Source: Toxoplasma gondii ME49 (lineage: Eukaryota; Apicomplexa; Conoidasida; Eucoccidiorida; Sarcocystidae). Taken from it: a stretch of 64,000 bases of DNA. Under the pieces are notes generated by a model. The model searched no databases. It worked only from the letters and a program-made list of their open reading frames with translations, and was not told the DNA's origin. Position 1 is the stretch's first letter. Each line of letters starts with the position of its first letter. The position numbers and the translations under genes are program-made. Below, in pieces: positions 11,544 through 23,867 of the stretch. The stretch is taken from NCBI RefSeq assembly GCF_000006565.2, contig NC_031479.1:806001-870000 (forward strand). The letters are read 5' to 3'.

Positions 11544-13112
11544 TCAGGTGACATAATCGAAAATTTGCGGGTCCCGAAGGACTCTCCTTCGCGGTCCTTC
11601 ACAGTCAGTTTCCCGTCGCTGTGGCTGGACATCGTGCACCCTGATGATAGGACCGGTGCACCCTGCTCTGGTGCGGACGGCTTCTACCTGTGCAGCGTCT
11701 AGAGTAACAGAACAGCAAGGAGACGTTGGTCTGTTTGTCCGTCTTTGAGAGTCACTCGGACTGACTCTGCTTCTTAGATGCGCACTGTGGCTCATTCGGT
11801 CTTCCGTCTGAGCTCCCTCCGGCGCAGACGAACAGAGTCTAAGCGGCGACTCTGTGACGGAGGAAAAGCCTGCACCAGTGTGAGGAGAGTGAGGAGGGCA
11901 GCAGTGCGTAGCGGTTTTCCGGCGGGGACAAAGCTGCACAAGACCTTCACATGTGGGGTAAGAAATAGGTGGCCCTCGTGGAAGGGTTCGGCATTCTGAA
12001 TCGAAGCTTTCCTCGTTTTGTGGTCGTAAATCCCAAGTTTCCTCGCCACAGCGACTGACGTGTCGGGCGTGAAGAGATCGAAGGTACTGCAGTAGCTCTC
12101 CTGACCAGACGGACCAAGTATGGCTATGGCTGCGAACTTGATTGATGTGTTCCACTAGTGTTTCAGCGTGTAGCAGCATGCGTTCGAGTTCAGACAAGTC
12201 GCCAAGGCCATGCATTTTCCTTTGCCAGTGTACTTCTTGAACCTTCTCTTCATAGAGCGCGCGCATGTGATCGTTTTCACGTCGAGCCTCTGACAGCTGA
12301 AGATACAAATTCGACCTCTCCTCTTGTGCCCTATTCAGCTCCAACTTCAACTGCTGACATTTCTCATACGCTGCCGCAGCCTCCTCAGCAGACAAGGCAC
12401 ACCGTCCCCTCAGGTGCTGAACAAGACCGGCGCCTTCCCGACAGAGAGGAGAACACGGTCGGCTGCAACGCAAATGGGAGTGATGGTGAATGTCTTCTGA
12501 GAGGGCGGGATCTGAAGTGTGTGGTGCGAGTAAGGGCAGACAATGAGGGAGTTGGAATGCAGTGCTTTTCGGGGGACTGGGGTGTACAGAAGAACCTTCA
12601 GGGGAACTACGCAGATTATTTTCCACAGGAGTGGCCTGCGACCGGACAGGAGCAAATATTGGCGGTCCTCTAGGACACTGGGGCGGCAGAGGCACTGAAA
12701 TGCGAGAAGGACGCCTTTCGTAGCATCCTAAATGAGCAAGAGGAGAGCCGTGTCTCGGCTCCCGGCCTATACGGGGAGTTCGAGGAGGCAGAGGGGACTT
12801 CCTTCGATTTCGACTGTCACCGTGCCCGCGACTCAGTGCAGGAGACGATAAATTCTTCGGGCATGACAACCCTTCCAGGCGTTCTAGTGCTGCTAGCGTC
12901 TTCTCGAGATGCGTCTTTAGCTCATTGTGTCTCAGCTTAAACTTAGAATCCGCTACTGCGTCCAAGAGGTGCACGTTCAGTTGCTTTATCGTCTGAATGT
13001 CGTCCCCCGAAACAACTCCACTCCGAATAAAGCCAAGGTGCTCCTTATACACGGACGCCGCAGTCTTTGTGTCCGACGCCGTCTGCGGTTTTCGAGGGAA
13101 GCCGGAAATCAT
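11544..13112 (-). CDS. Single-exon coiled-coil protein of unknown function (522 aa)
   Basis: Uninterrupted 522-codon ORF. The ATG at 13112 is fixed by an in-frame TAG five codons upstream. Residues about 33-80 form a charged amphipathic helix (LRHNELKTHLEKTLAALERLE). Residues about 85-240 are Pro/Arg/Ser-rich and probably disordered. Residues about 241-350 are strongly coiled-coil, starting SAEEAAAAYEKCQQLKLEL and continuing through LSEARRENDHMRALYEEK. The C-terminal third is again low-complexity with many Arg, Ser and Cys. I do not recognise a domain. The layout is common among coccidian cytoskeletal and apical-complex proteins, but that is only a suggestion. The gene is convergent with the HPR-type gene and starts 147 bp from a + strand ORF at 13259. 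Confidence 0.72.
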   Translation of the reverse strand: MISGFPRKPQTASDTKTAASVYKEHLGFIRSGVVSGDDIQTIKQLNVHLLDAVADSKFKLRHNELKTHLEKTLAALERLEGLSCPKNLSSPALSRGHGDSRNRRKSPLPPRTPRIGREPRHGSPLAHLGCYERRPSRISVPLPPQCPRGPPIFAPVRSQATPVENNLRSSPEGSSVHPSPPKSTAFQLPHCLPLLAPHTSDPALSEDIHHHSHLRCSRPCSPLCREGAGLVQHLRGRCALSAEEAAAAYEKCQQLKLELNRAQEERSNLYLQLSEARRENDHMRALYEEKVQEVHWQRKMHGLGDLSELERMLLHAETLVEHINQVRSHSHTWSVWSGELLQYLRSLHARHVSRCGEETWDLRPQNEESFDSECRTLPRGPPISYPTCEGLVQLCPRRKTATHCCPPHSPHTGAGFSSVTESPLRLCSSAPEGAQTEDRMSHSAHLRSRVSPSDSQRRTNRPTSPCCSVTLDAAQVEAVRTRAGCTGPIIRVHDVQPQRRETDCEGPRRRVLRDPQIFDYVT

Positions 13113-14476
13113 CGCGATGTTCCTCTACGACACTGGCTGGCTCTCTAGATACAGGCCGCTCCGAATCTGTGCGAGCGGTCAGTGACAAACTGGTGCAAAG
13201 ACGAGAGCGGGATTAAACAGTCATTCCCAAAACTGGAACAGGTCTGGGATGATCGACGATGGCTCGAAAAAAACCAGATTCGATCCAAACATATGCAACG
13301 GAGACGGACGAGGCTCCGTTCGCCATCTCAAAAAGATACACTGCCCACGTAGACGAAAAACCGAATATCGTCGAGGAGCTACATGGCAAGGGCAACAGAA
13401 GTCGACGTACAAGAGGATTAAATTTATTTTTATTTACGTGGAGTTTTATTTCATGAGGGGGAGAGATTGATGGACGCTCTGCGAACATGAAGCATGTGCC
13501 GCGGTGAGTCTATACCTCCTCCTTGCTCAGACGCAGAGCGTTTGTCAAACAAATATCGCTGGCTTAATTTTGCAGATAATGGTGTATCTGCATAGTGGTC
13601 CTGTATATTGAAAAGCCTCTTGAGCTCACGCCAAAGAACTCTGTCGCCTAGATCAGCACGCGCGAATGTCTAACGGTTACGGCATGGCAAGATTTATGTC
13701 AGAGAAAATCAGGCGGATTGTTAAGGATCCTAAATGCTTTTCTGTGAACACCCGTTCCTGCGTTTTTGGAAAACTGTTTCGCTTTTTCGTCGCTTATGTC
13801 GGTGGAGCCCCGAACCGTGTACTTTTGTTTTGACGGGTGTGCAACAACAAATCACGCGGATGATTCCGTTTCTTCCTCTTGTCCTTGGCTGTTCATCTGA
13901 ATGTTTTACAGACTACGACCACAGAATTGAGATTTGAAGTCGATGAACTGCTGCCAGGAATCGCGTTTTATTTTTTTAGAACTCTTACGGCACTGAGGCT
14001 TATTGGAGCTTCGACAGCAGAAAAACAACTGGACTGGAACATCGTGCTTTTGAATTCTGCCGCAGCCCCGAAAACTGTGGCCCCACTGAGCTAATCATTG
14101 CAAAATCGTTCGCGTCGGAAAAGCGAAATGGCAAATCGAGAGGAACTCTAAACGGCAAAGCCTTTGTGTAGATGTACGCGAATGCGGAATAGATCTTCTC
14201 AGTATGTCATCAGACGTAAAATTATGTGAAGCGTTTTCGGGCACTAGTGCGTCACACAGTGTAGAGGAGTTTTCAGCGTACATACCATGTGCATGAATAT
14301 CATACATTTATACACACTAATCTATGTGCATCGCTGTACGTTAGCTACGACCCTATCTCATTCCTCACAATGAGTGGCCTCTTATGAGCAAGGGTGCTAC
14401 GCAAGTCACCTCGATATACTCTATTTACGCGTTGACCAGGACAGACACGTTTGACGATGCAATTCTAGGGTGGAAA
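13113..14476. other. Intergenic region with an unresolved short + strand ORF
   Basis: An ATG at 13259 opens a 65-codon ORF whose first ~49 residues look coding (Lys/Glu/Asp-rich). A possible donor follows at GTACAAG near 13408, which would be phase 1. It could splice to the acceptor before GAGAAGTTGCTG near 14556, making it the first exon of the small gene that ends at 15028. Phase allows this but nothing else supports it. The open stretch at 13879-14094 has no matching splice phase. Confidence 0.35.
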
Positions 14477-15028
14477 ATGGAGAGTTACCCCCCGGAATCA
14501 GCTGCTCAATTGGCTCTGAACGAAGTTGATTGTGGGGCACTGGAAATGACGACAGGAGAAGTTGCTGAACCACCTGCGAAGCAAAAATTCCCAGAGTTCT
14601 ATTCAGACAGACACAGGTAGGGAACTCCTGGTGCTGGCGTCGTATGCAGTGTTTAGGGTAGAAAAAACACTCGATCCACCGTTGACTCCGGCGGTCCCTG
14701 AACGGGGCGTTCGAACGGCTTCTTTTCATTCCAGTTCAACCCCTAAGCTACTGTACCTGTTTTTTTTCTTGCTGCTTCTTGGGGTTTTGCATGCTTGACC
14801 CCTGGACACAGAGAAAAAAGCCTTCAGGTCTACGCTGACCGGAGAGAACTGGACATAACCCTAGAGGCTACAGCGAAGAAAAACGGCGGAAAGAAAGGTT
14901 CTGGAAAAACGACATGTCTTGCTCTTGCCAGATTTCAAATTTCCCCCGAAGAGGCGCCGGCCAGCAAGGTGCTGCTTTCGAAGCATATTGTGCAAGTTAA
15001 AGCACAGGTCTCCAAGAAAAAAAAGTAG
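14477..15028 (+). CDS. Small Lys-tailed hypothetical protein (2 exons, about 118 aa)
   Basis: Model: exon 14477-14616 with donor GTAGGG, exon 14812-15028 after acceptor GACACAG, closing in phase and ending in a run of Lys codons before TAG. The ATG at 14477 has an AAAATGG context. An in-frame ATG lies upstream at 14384 and others downstream, so the N terminus is uncertain, and a more distant first exon at 13259 is possible. The second exon encodes a charged segment (SLQVYADRRELDITLEATA), then a Gly/Lys-rich GGKKGSGKTT, then a helix rich in Val, Gln and Lys. The GKKGSGKT string fits the Walker A pattern, but at ~118 aa the protein is too short to be a P-loop NTPase domain, so I regard this as chance. 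No family recognised. A small RNA-binding or SRP-like role is possible but unsupported. Confidence 0.45.
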
Positions 15029-16206
15029 ATGCCTTACGGCGAGTTACAACAGAAAGAAAAAAATCGCGTATGCTCCGTGTGCCACGACCAAGAGACAATT
15101 GTTGAGGTGAGTAGGGAGGTGAGGAGCGGACAAAGGGAGAAGTAGAGATAAGCAAATGGCGACACGGCAGTCATGCCAGGCACTTTTTCTTGACTCGACG
15201 GCGCTACCCCAGTGTAATTTCCTGCATGCGGACGCAGGACAGGAGAACAAACGGAAAAAAAGAGGAATGAGCAGCACAGTAAGGACATGGCGTTTGGAAA
15301 ATAGCGTTTCTCCTTCCGTTGTCATCCTGTTCTGTGACATTGAAGAGTCCAGAGTAGATGCCATATGACACCGGTTCTCCTACGAACGTCTTTACGTCAA
15401 CTACAGATGACGATCGCGTTATTTCCAAACTATAAACCGTGTACAGGCGCGGTGTTGTACGAAATCCCGCAAAGGCCTGTACAAGCTTATTCTTCCGTGC
15501 GCTGGGGTGTGACTTGTGTAAAAGTTCCGGCATTTCCCTTCATTGTCCGGTTCGCTTGTTCTATAGTGAAGATGGGACACCTTGCATTTGTTTTTCCATT
15601 TCTTTCCGATACGGTCTAGCTCTGGGGATGTGCGTTCGGTGAATAGACAACGTGAGTGTGTGAATCAATGCTAACGCGTGGATTTTGGAAAGACTATGCG
15701 CTTCTCCAAACTCCGCATGCGCAACGTCAAAGTTTCGTTTAGCTCGACCCTAAGTGGACAGAGAGCACCTGCGTGTCTACATCTGTCGGTAGTGTGGCAG
15801 TGTCCAAGCTAGTTGTAAAACAAAGTATTGGTTCGGAGGCCAGCATGCTAGCGAGCTGCCGAGCCGCGTGCGCCGGAAAAGGGATCTTCGCTCGTTTTTG
15901 CGTTTGCTTGCTTGGAAAGAGAAAGTCAAGAGTCACTGGGCAGGAGATGGAGACGAGAGGCGTGCATACATTTGCAGAGAGAAACGCTACCTAGAAGTCG
16001 GGCCAACGAGGGTACTGTGACACAAGAGAAACGGGAAGTTGGCGATGACAACGGAGAGCGCTCTTTCACTATGTGGGAAAGCGACAGTATTTTAAAGATG
16101 CAATTTCTCTCACACAAGGCTGCCTCCTCAAAACTTCCTGGATCGTTGGATATGGAGGAAGACGGAAGAGGGCCTGGAAAAATGTCGAGTCTACGTCTTG
16201 TCGCCT
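15029..16206. other. Convergent intergenic region
   Basis: About 1.2 kb between the stop of the small + strand gene and the stop of the - strand U1A/U2B'' gene. No exon with consistent phase or family signal was found. It probably carries 3' UTRs. Confidence 0.5.
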
Positions 16207-19200
16207 TTATCTTCTTGCATATGTAATCTTGATCGACGACCCGTTCATGTTGTACCCTTGGAGAGCTGCGAGTGGGAAGCAGGCAAATCAGATACAGAAA
16301 CAGACGTGAACAAGATAAGTGAGTGTTTAGTTCGCCGTAGTTGCGCGACTGGATGCTGAAAATAGCCCCCCTCCCCACACACACACCGACGATTCACCCT
16401 TCTTCTGACGCGCCGAGATTTTCGACGAAATGAGCGTGGCAGAAAATACAAGAGTCGAAGGCATGTTTCTGGACAGCTTACCATTCATGGCGTTTGCTGC
16501 AAGCATTTCGTTATCGTACTCAACGAAAGCCACGCGGCGCCAGAGGACGGGGCGAACCTCAATCATTCCCGCGTGTTTAGAAAAGAGGCTGACGAGACCT
16601 TCCATCGTTGCATCTTCAGGCAAATTCTCGAGAAATAAAACCTTATTGGGCATTGCCGGGAAGTTCTGCAAGAAAGGCACACACAGCGAAAGGTGGAAAA
16701 CGCACCTTTTGAGAAAAAACCTACACCGAATTCGCAGCACGCATCTCAGCCTGAATCTACATACTGAACGCAAGAAAGACTCACAAGCCCACCAAAAGGA
16801 CTGCCGTTCTGAACCTGTTCTGTCCCTCTGTTGATACCCCCTGGTGAACATTTGGCACAAAAAAGAACGGGTCTAAGCCTAAAGAAGACACACGTGTTTC
16901 TCCTCTTGAGTACGCGGTGCAACACCAACTCACCATGTCAACTGCCGGCGGGGGAACTGGTGCCGCAGGCGGGAAAGGGCCGCCGAGTTTCGCAGGCTGA
17001 GGAGTGGGAAGTGCACCCTCTGCCTTTCTCTTTAGGACACCCACTGTGAAAAAAAGCAAAGGAAAGATACGCGGAAACCGTCTGTGGCGCTGAACACAAG
17101 ATTCTTCGGATACGCGCGCCCACAGCCAAACTTCAGCGAACGCTGTGGAGTTCCGCTCTCCAGGGGTGCGCGTGCACTGTTTCTTTGACCAGGACCAGAC
17201 TGCTGATCAGACACGACGTTAACTCTTTGCCAGAAGACTTTTCTCTCAGATACAGAGAGATGTCGACAGAATATGCATTTCCCCAAAGTCTGCGGCATTC
17301 CCGCTCTCCTGAAACCTGCTTTCCAGCGTTAAATGCACGGAACACAGACACCTGTCGACTGGACGAAGGGAAGCGACCTACATCCGCTCTGCAGGCAAAA
17401 TAAGTAGCTTGGCTACTCCCCGCGCAGACACAGTTGCCATAGCCGGCAGACAAGAGAAACACTTGACCAAGGAGAAACAGAAAGCATTCAAAAACTTCGG
17501 AAAATATTTGGTTGCATACTTCAGGGACACAGACTCGCATCCTATTTCTTAGGTGTAACCCTCGAACCCACACAAAAACGCATCTACTACCTTCAAGTTT
17601 GATGCTCTACTTTCACTCTCCCTTCACCACCGTTCTACATAAAACTCAATTCACTATCAGTCGCTCTGAATTCCTTAGGGTCCATGAAAAAGCTTGTTTT
17701 CAGTACAAATAAGTTACGTAGATGTGTGCATGCACAGCAGTTGAAGTAGACGTGTGTGTGAGTAAGGCCGCAGCCACCAGACTCGACTGGCGTAAAGGCA
17801 GGAGTCATTTCCTAAAAACGTCGTTTTCTCAACTTACTTGTCTCCAGGTTCGCCTGTCCTTGCGACAGATTTCCAGGCGCGCTCGGCGCCGCTCCCGTCG
17901 TCGCCGCCGCATTCGAACTCGCCTGGCAGTTCAGCAAGCACAGAGTTTTCCGTTTTCAACCTCCCCATGTAACTTGGAAGAAAACTTATGCAGAGAACCT
18001 TCGCATCTGTGTACCTGCCCTCATGATCGCCGTAAATAGAGCTGCGAAATGTGGCATCCAAAGGGGTTCTCATCACACGGTCGCGCCTCGCAGGCAAATG
18101 CGGCTTTGTCCGGCAGACGAAAAATGGATCTCTAAAAAAAAGAGGTCCACAGACGCATACAGGAAGCTTTTTCTTCAAAAGGGGGGAAAGTTGAGGGTGT
18201 AGGATCCATATCGCAGGGACTGACCTGCATTTGCATGTACTGTTGTTGCATTTGGAGGAAAAGTTCTCGCTGTCTCTCTTCTCTCTCGCGAATTGCTCGA
18301 GGCTTCTTGGGGCCAGGAGGTCGCGGTGTGAACGTGCCGTCTTCCTTCGCAATGATGTCGCTCTTGGTGACACTGTAATTGATGCGCTGTGAAGGAAAAA
18401 GAGATTGAAAGAGAAAGAGATCCAGAGAAAAGAAGACAGCAGGCGTCATAATGCCACACACAGGGAACACGTGGAGACGTCGCTCAGCAAGACGCGGGAA
18501 AGGTCGACAAGACGAAGAGGGAAATTGAAGAAACTGTAAAAATCGCTGCAGCTCTTCAATCAGCACGGCGCCGAGTGCCACCACAATTTCCCCAATATCT
18601 TCATCACATGTACATGCATTGCTGAATCCCAGAAAAAGCTCTCAGCGTCCTCCAGTGCAATGTCTCCTTCAGACTGACGGAAAATTGACGTGGTCGCTTC
18701 CTATTCTCCCCCCTTGCACTGAAAACCCTTCAGAAAACCAACTGGAGTTCTGTCCAGAAACGAAAGACACACTCTTCATGGCCGCTTACCAATGGCTGGT
18801 CGTGATAGACGAAACCCTGCATGCCTTGAATGGCCTTCGTCGCAGATTCCACACTCGCAAAGACAATCCAAGCCTGTCCCCTGTAAAAAGTACACGAAAA
18901 AAACGCAAAAAAGCAGACACAATTCCGCGTTTGCAGTCTCCTTCGTGACGCCAGTCTTTACGGAAGACACGGATCGGATTCTGGTTTATACACACAGTCG
19001 CTTTCCTTCTCCACAAAGAATCTCACCATATGAACTCCCGCGACGACAAACACTCGCGCTCCGCTAGGGACAGACACAACACAGTCTGTGTAATGTATAG
19101 AGTGTGATATTCTGCGGTGGTATGCATGTTCAAATTCGTATGTATATAAACATATATATACACATATATCGAGCTATGCATCCACTTTGTCTTCCTTAAG

Positions 19201-20261
19201 AAGACTAACGGTTTATCCAAGTTGGCAGAACACGATGATCTCTTAGAGTAACGGAAAGCTCCTGGATTCGCAACAGCGGACATACTGGCTATTCAATATG
19301 ACAGTCTGAGTTTTCAAAGGAAAAAAAAGCAGAGCGTACCGGCGCCAGAAAGAACTCATTGCGACGATTTGCCGAATTTCTCCAAACTGCTTGAACATGC
19401 TACGAAGATTTTCTTTGAGTTCTGCACGCGTCCACACAGCACATAGTATCGTCTGTAGAGCATCTCAACGTTGGCATGCACTTTCTGAACGAAAGCTTCC
19501 AGTAACTACATGTATTTCTCTCGCGTTTGAAAATGCTTCAGCAGCACCTTGTGCATTCGCTAGTGTTGCACAAAACGGGACGCATGCGCGGATACCATGC
19601 AAGCAAAATCGATCCATATATATATATATATATATATGGGCGTTTTCTGTAGTGCTGTCTTTGGCTGCATGAACAGATCAGTGAAGTACACGGATGCCAG
19701 CAAGTGTACGGGACAAATGTACGCTGGAATCAGGAAGGCGGGCGAAGATGGATGCATACACAGAGAGTCCTTTCAAGCGACTTATTGAATCGCCGACGTG
19801 CCTCGAGCACAGAGAGACGTGCAAAAGAAGCCAAGGACTCAGGATTCTTCGTGGAATGATCTGAGTCGTCCCTCACCTGGGAGCTTGACTTTGTCGTTGA
19901 TATTGTTGATGTAGATGGTTTGATTCGGGGGAATACTCATATCTTGGGTGGGCGGTTGCATATTCTTCGGCTTCCGCACCATGCCCGGGAGGCCCATAGG
20001 ACCGATCGTCATCTCGGGCATAAGCATGCCCATCGCAGGGGGGGGCATCAGGGGTGGGAAACTGGGGCCTCCTGCCGCCGGGAGAATGCGGGGCCCAGGC
20101 ATTCCCCCAGGGCCTCCAGAGGGGATTCCAGGCCCAGGCATCATCGGTAGAAAGTCCGGAGGAAAAGAGCCCCCGGGGCCGCCAGGGGGAGGCATGCCGG
20201 CGGGCGGGCCTCCTGCTGGGCCCCCGGGGGGCGGGGCTCCCGCGCCGAACGGAATGTGCAT
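16207..20261 (-). CDS. SNRPA: U1A/U2B''-type spliceosomal snRNP protein, two RRMs (8 exons, 385 aa)
   Basis: Model in coding order: 20261-19877, 19421-19340, 18880-18790, 18386-18225, 17922-17838, 17043-16934, 16665-16482 and 16265-16207. All junctions are GT-AG and the sum is exactly 386 codons. The product binds stem-loops of U1 and/or U2 snRNA in the nucleus. RRM1 (about residues 112-205) has RNP2 IYINNI and RNP1 RGQAWIVF, followed by the family YHDQPLRINYS..SDIIAKEDGTF, close to [24 protein letters not shown]-type endings of U1A and U2B''. A Gln/Met helix and an Ala/Pro linker follow. RRM2 (about 312-385) has RNP2 VLFLENL, RNP1 RRVAFVEY and ends IKITYARR. Unusually, a Pro/Gly/Met-rich extension of about 110 residues precedes RRM1. 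Only one such gene is visible, so it may serve both snRNPs as Drosophila SNF does. Confidence 0.92.
19616..19637. repeat. (AT)11 microsatellite
   Basis: Perfect alternating A/T run of 22 bases in the first intron of the U1A/U2B'' gene. Confidence 0.9.
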
Positions 20262-23039
20262 TGTACAGGAGAAAAAGCTGCAGGTTTCTGAGCAGAGACG
20301 AAGCCGACGCAGGGGCTACTTGACAAAAGGAAGACGGTTGTGGGTAAGGCGTGTACGTTTGCCGAGACAGCAGGTGGGCGTGCTTTTTGAGACGAACGAT
20401 AAAGCTCCCGAAACGGCACGAAGAAGGCAGTAGGAGACAATCCAGTCCTCTTCTCCCCCCTTTGGAACAGGGTTTAAGGTTTAGGAAATCAAACAAATGG
20501 TTGTTTTCTTAGACTCGGGATGACAGCTAGGGTCTACGCATGCACGGTCGCGGCTGTCCTGTAGAGGGAAAGCAGACAGGCTTGCCGAAGCAGGACAGGG
20601 AGGGGCGCGGTTAGATGTGAGAAGGTGAACAGGAAACGTCACAGTGAAGCGCTGCAGAGAGGGAAAAGAGTCGTGACGAATGCAGACGCCTTCAAAACGG
20701 CAAACTGTACACCACAGTCGTGAGGTCTGCGTAACGGGCACACCGGGATTACAGGTAGACTTGCATCACAAACAGGCAGAGGCGGCAGAAACGGACTGGG
20801 AGGAATTCAAGTCACGATGGAGGTGGGTCTGAAATGAAGACAGAGAGAAGCGAGACTCCAGTTTGCGAATGGGATGAGGTGCGCGAAGAGGACTTGAAGA
20901 AACGGTTGGCACAGAGTCCTGCCGTACAGCAGTGTGGTATCCGGAACTCGTCCGGGTAGAAAAAACGCAGGAAGGCTCGGCGTTCAAGGCTGACCAACGA
21001 ACCACTTGTATTTTATTCCAGGACATTGTTCTGGATTTCGGCGCATGCTGTCAAGAAACGCAGAGCAGAGTTGCTGATGAAGCTTGTTGACCCTGTACCT
21101 TCCACTCGGGCACGATGATGCATGCGCGCGGGAATAAACACCGAAGACTGTCTGTCTGTAATGGTCAGAGTGTCTGTTCCGTGACTCATCGTGAATCGTC
21201 CGTTTTTTCCACAGTTCTGATTCCTTGAAAATGGGATGAGGACAGTGTTGTAGGGACGCTTTCTGGCGCAGATGGAACTGATCCTCTTAGAATGGTAGTG
21301 AAGTGGGAATAAACCAGTTCCTTGTGGCCAGAGGTTCACCGGAAACTCCAAATTACAGCATCGTAGCGGTCCGGGCGATGATTTCAAGGTTTAAAGGAAC
21401 GACTGAGTGACAAATGTAGAATGCTTTTTGCACCACAGCACTCACCGAAAACTGTTGCGTTCAGAGTTGATGTCTCCGGTAAACGCATTCTACAGAGAAG
21501 ACTAGGCGTCGACGTCTCACAAGGCCTCCTGGAGTACTATTGTGTATTCCGTTCAATTGTACACGCCCTATGGGAAACAGATTGACTGTGTTTTAATCAG
21601 AAAGATAAGCGTCCTAGGAATCGTGTTCCGTAACCCACATCAAACCCATGTGTATACATCATGGCATAAACACTGGCTCTGTGACCTACGGAGAAACGTG
21701 TCAGCTCGTTGTGGTTGAAACTTCATCAGCAAGTTTACATGAGTAAACTCTATATCAAACGCATTGACTGCAGAAATCTGAAAAAGAAGACATCTTTAAC
21801 ATGAGCATTTTGTTCCGCACCCCATCACATTCTCGAGTGTATACACGTGGAAAAGCATTCACCCTCAGAAGTCTGACAGGTGGTCTCCTCAGCCCGGAGT
21901 TGTGTGTGAAACTCCATCCACCTGGACGCTCTGGTAGTGCCTGGATTATCAAGAGCTTATGCAACAATCCTGATCCCTCCCGCGCTCAACCGCTCAAACT
22001 CAAAAGTCAACAGCCCAGAAAGCAGTGGTAGTCGTACGCTGCTCTTTCCATCACTGCGACAAAAATGTTATGAATCAATTTTTTCTCACACAAAGGGGTC
22101 TGCGCTCAAAAAGTTCGGGCAGTCTAGTAACAGGAAACTCAAATCGTTAAGAATACAATAACCAGTTTCTTCGCCAGCACGGGCTGCTACACGCGGATGA
22201 TTGACCTGAATATCGCTCTTAGAGAGACGCTTATAATCTTTGTCTACAAAAGCAGGGATGCTTGTGTCGGCATACCACTCACTTGCCGTTTCAGCGCATG
22301 TTAGAGGTGCCTTTATCAGAAAGCAGACACGACTGCGTGCTGCCATGCGTAGTCACATTCTTGCGAATCGCGATCCCTTGAATTTGTTCTGTAGGTTCGC
22401 GTGACAGCTAAAAGCGGGCATGCACTTAATGCCATGCAGCTGAACGGAGGTTAATTATTACTCAAATGCTTACGAGCAACCGAAATGGCTGCCGAGGCAC
22501 ATGTACATTTTGCATAGTCTCCGACAGCGCAATACAAAGCTGCCGCACAGAGATCATAAAGCAACAAAGTTGCTATGGCATGTTTTTCTAGAAGGGGCCG
22601 GAGCAGCCTCGTACAGTGGAATACGACAAAGTTGCAAAGCAGGCAAACAGTACGCGGCACAAAACGCACGTTTTGTAGCCTCGACCAATCTCTGTTCAGC
22701 CGGAAGTACAGCAGCGTGTTTAGTGGTTACTTTCAAAAGTGACTAATAAGAAGCTACGGCTTTAGAGAAGGTCACATACTGTGCACCACTCACTGCCACT
22801 TGAAACCTAAAGGTGGGGAAACTGTAAAGTATCCCCCAACGAGTTGTGGTCAGCAGATGGCTTCTGCGTGGGGGACGCACTCTCGTGGAGAGGTTCTCGT
22901 TTTTCTTCAGTGACTGCACAAGAGGTTTAAGTTCGAAGACTGATTACAACACCACATATATGCGTGGCTCATGCACGGCACGACACGTGAAACCTCTGCA
23001 AGAAAGGCCAACTCCGACATTCCACTTGGAACCGCGTAC
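20262..23039. other. Intergenic region between the U1A/U2B'' and RPP2 genes
   Basis: About 2.8 kb. The 20.3-21.0 kb part is presumably promoter and 5' UTR of the U1A/U2B'' gene; the part next to 23040 is the RPP2 3' UTR. Several 60-120 codon ORFs occur, but none has a good start context, splice partners or a recognisable product. The 21.4-22.5 kb part is more AT-rich than its surroundings. Confidence 0.45.
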
Positions 23040-23867
23040 TTAGTCGAAGAGCGAGAAGCCCATGTCGTCTTCCTCCTCCTCTTCCTCCTTCTTTTCCTCC
23101 TCCTTCTTCGCAGCAGCACCCGCACCAGCATCGGCAGCGCCAGCAGCAGGAGCAGCAGCAGCAGCGACACCACCAGAAGGTACCTTCTGGAGCTTCTCCA
23201 TACCTGCGGCAATCAGCTGTGGAATCAAAGGCACACCGGAAAAAAAGGCGTATTTCCATATTGGCCGATAGGGCTTAGATCCTACGCGCGAAATTTCAGC
23301 AGTTAGACGTTACAACACCCTCTAGAGCGCCATCCGTTTGACCAAGCCACGCCCGCGGGACTCCCAGTTTTTTGCCGCTCCCGTCTTCAGCGGTACATAT
23401 ATGTACGTTGCACCATTCATTCCACATCTCCTGGAGTCTACGAAAGACAGGTGCCGACCAACCGCAAAAACACCGCACTCGACAAGTCGGAACCGAGTCC
23501 TACTATTTGGAAGTTGCCTACCCCCGACAGTTATCACATGTTGCACCCCGAACAAAAGCTACAAACAGTTCACTGGGGGACTTTATACTTTAGGGTACTG
23601 CTGTAGTGGTCCATAAAAAAGGAAAAGGATGTGTCTCTGCGTGGTTGCGAAGCGCGAACTGAATTTGCGGGCATCCAGTCGGGAACCGGGTTCTCAGCTT
23701 ACCTCGTGGGGGGTCTTTCCTTCGACAGCTTTGAAGAAGGCGTCCATGATGTCGTCTTCAACATCAATACCCACAGAGGAGAGGGTTTTCTCAACCTGCT
23801 TCTTGGTCGGAGCGTCGGTTCCCGACAGCACCACCATCAGGTAAGCAGCGACGTATTTCATTGCCAT
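23040..23867 (-). CDS. RPP2: 60S acidic ribosomal protein P2 (2 exons, 113 aa)
   Basis: Exon 1 23867-23703, exon 2 23216-23040, phase 0 junction, 486-bp intron. P2 pairs with P1 and, on P0, forms the lateral stalk of the large subunit that recruits GTPase translation factors. The N-terminal helical dimerisation domain starts [16 protein letters not shown] and contains [15 protein letters not shown]. An Ala/Gly-rich hinge follows, then a Lys/Glu run, and the universal stalk C terminus DDMGFSLFD. The length equals the eukaryotic norm (110-115). The GCA/CAG repeat track on the + strand near 23120-23165 simply encodes the Ala hinge. It is divergently arranged with RPL11, with 635 bp between the starts. 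Confidence 0.97.

Noticed and set aside
14884..14913. Walker A-like GKKGSGKT
   Set aside because: The protein is only about 118 aa and lacks a Walker B or a P-loop fold-sized domain. It lies in a Lys/Gly-rich stretch.
20054..20433. + strand ORFs opposite the first U1A/U2B'' exon
   Set aside because: They mirror the Pro/Gly-rich extension and have no independent support.
21400..22500. AT-richer stretch considered as a nuclear copy of mitochondrial DNA
   Set aside because: No cob, cox1 or cox3-like peptide was found in any frame. A direct comparison with the mitochondrial genome would be needed to exclude rRNA fragments.
23062..23306. + strand ORFs full of Ser or Ala opposite RPP2
   Set aside because: They are shadows of the Ala/Lys/Glu-rich RPP2 coding exon.
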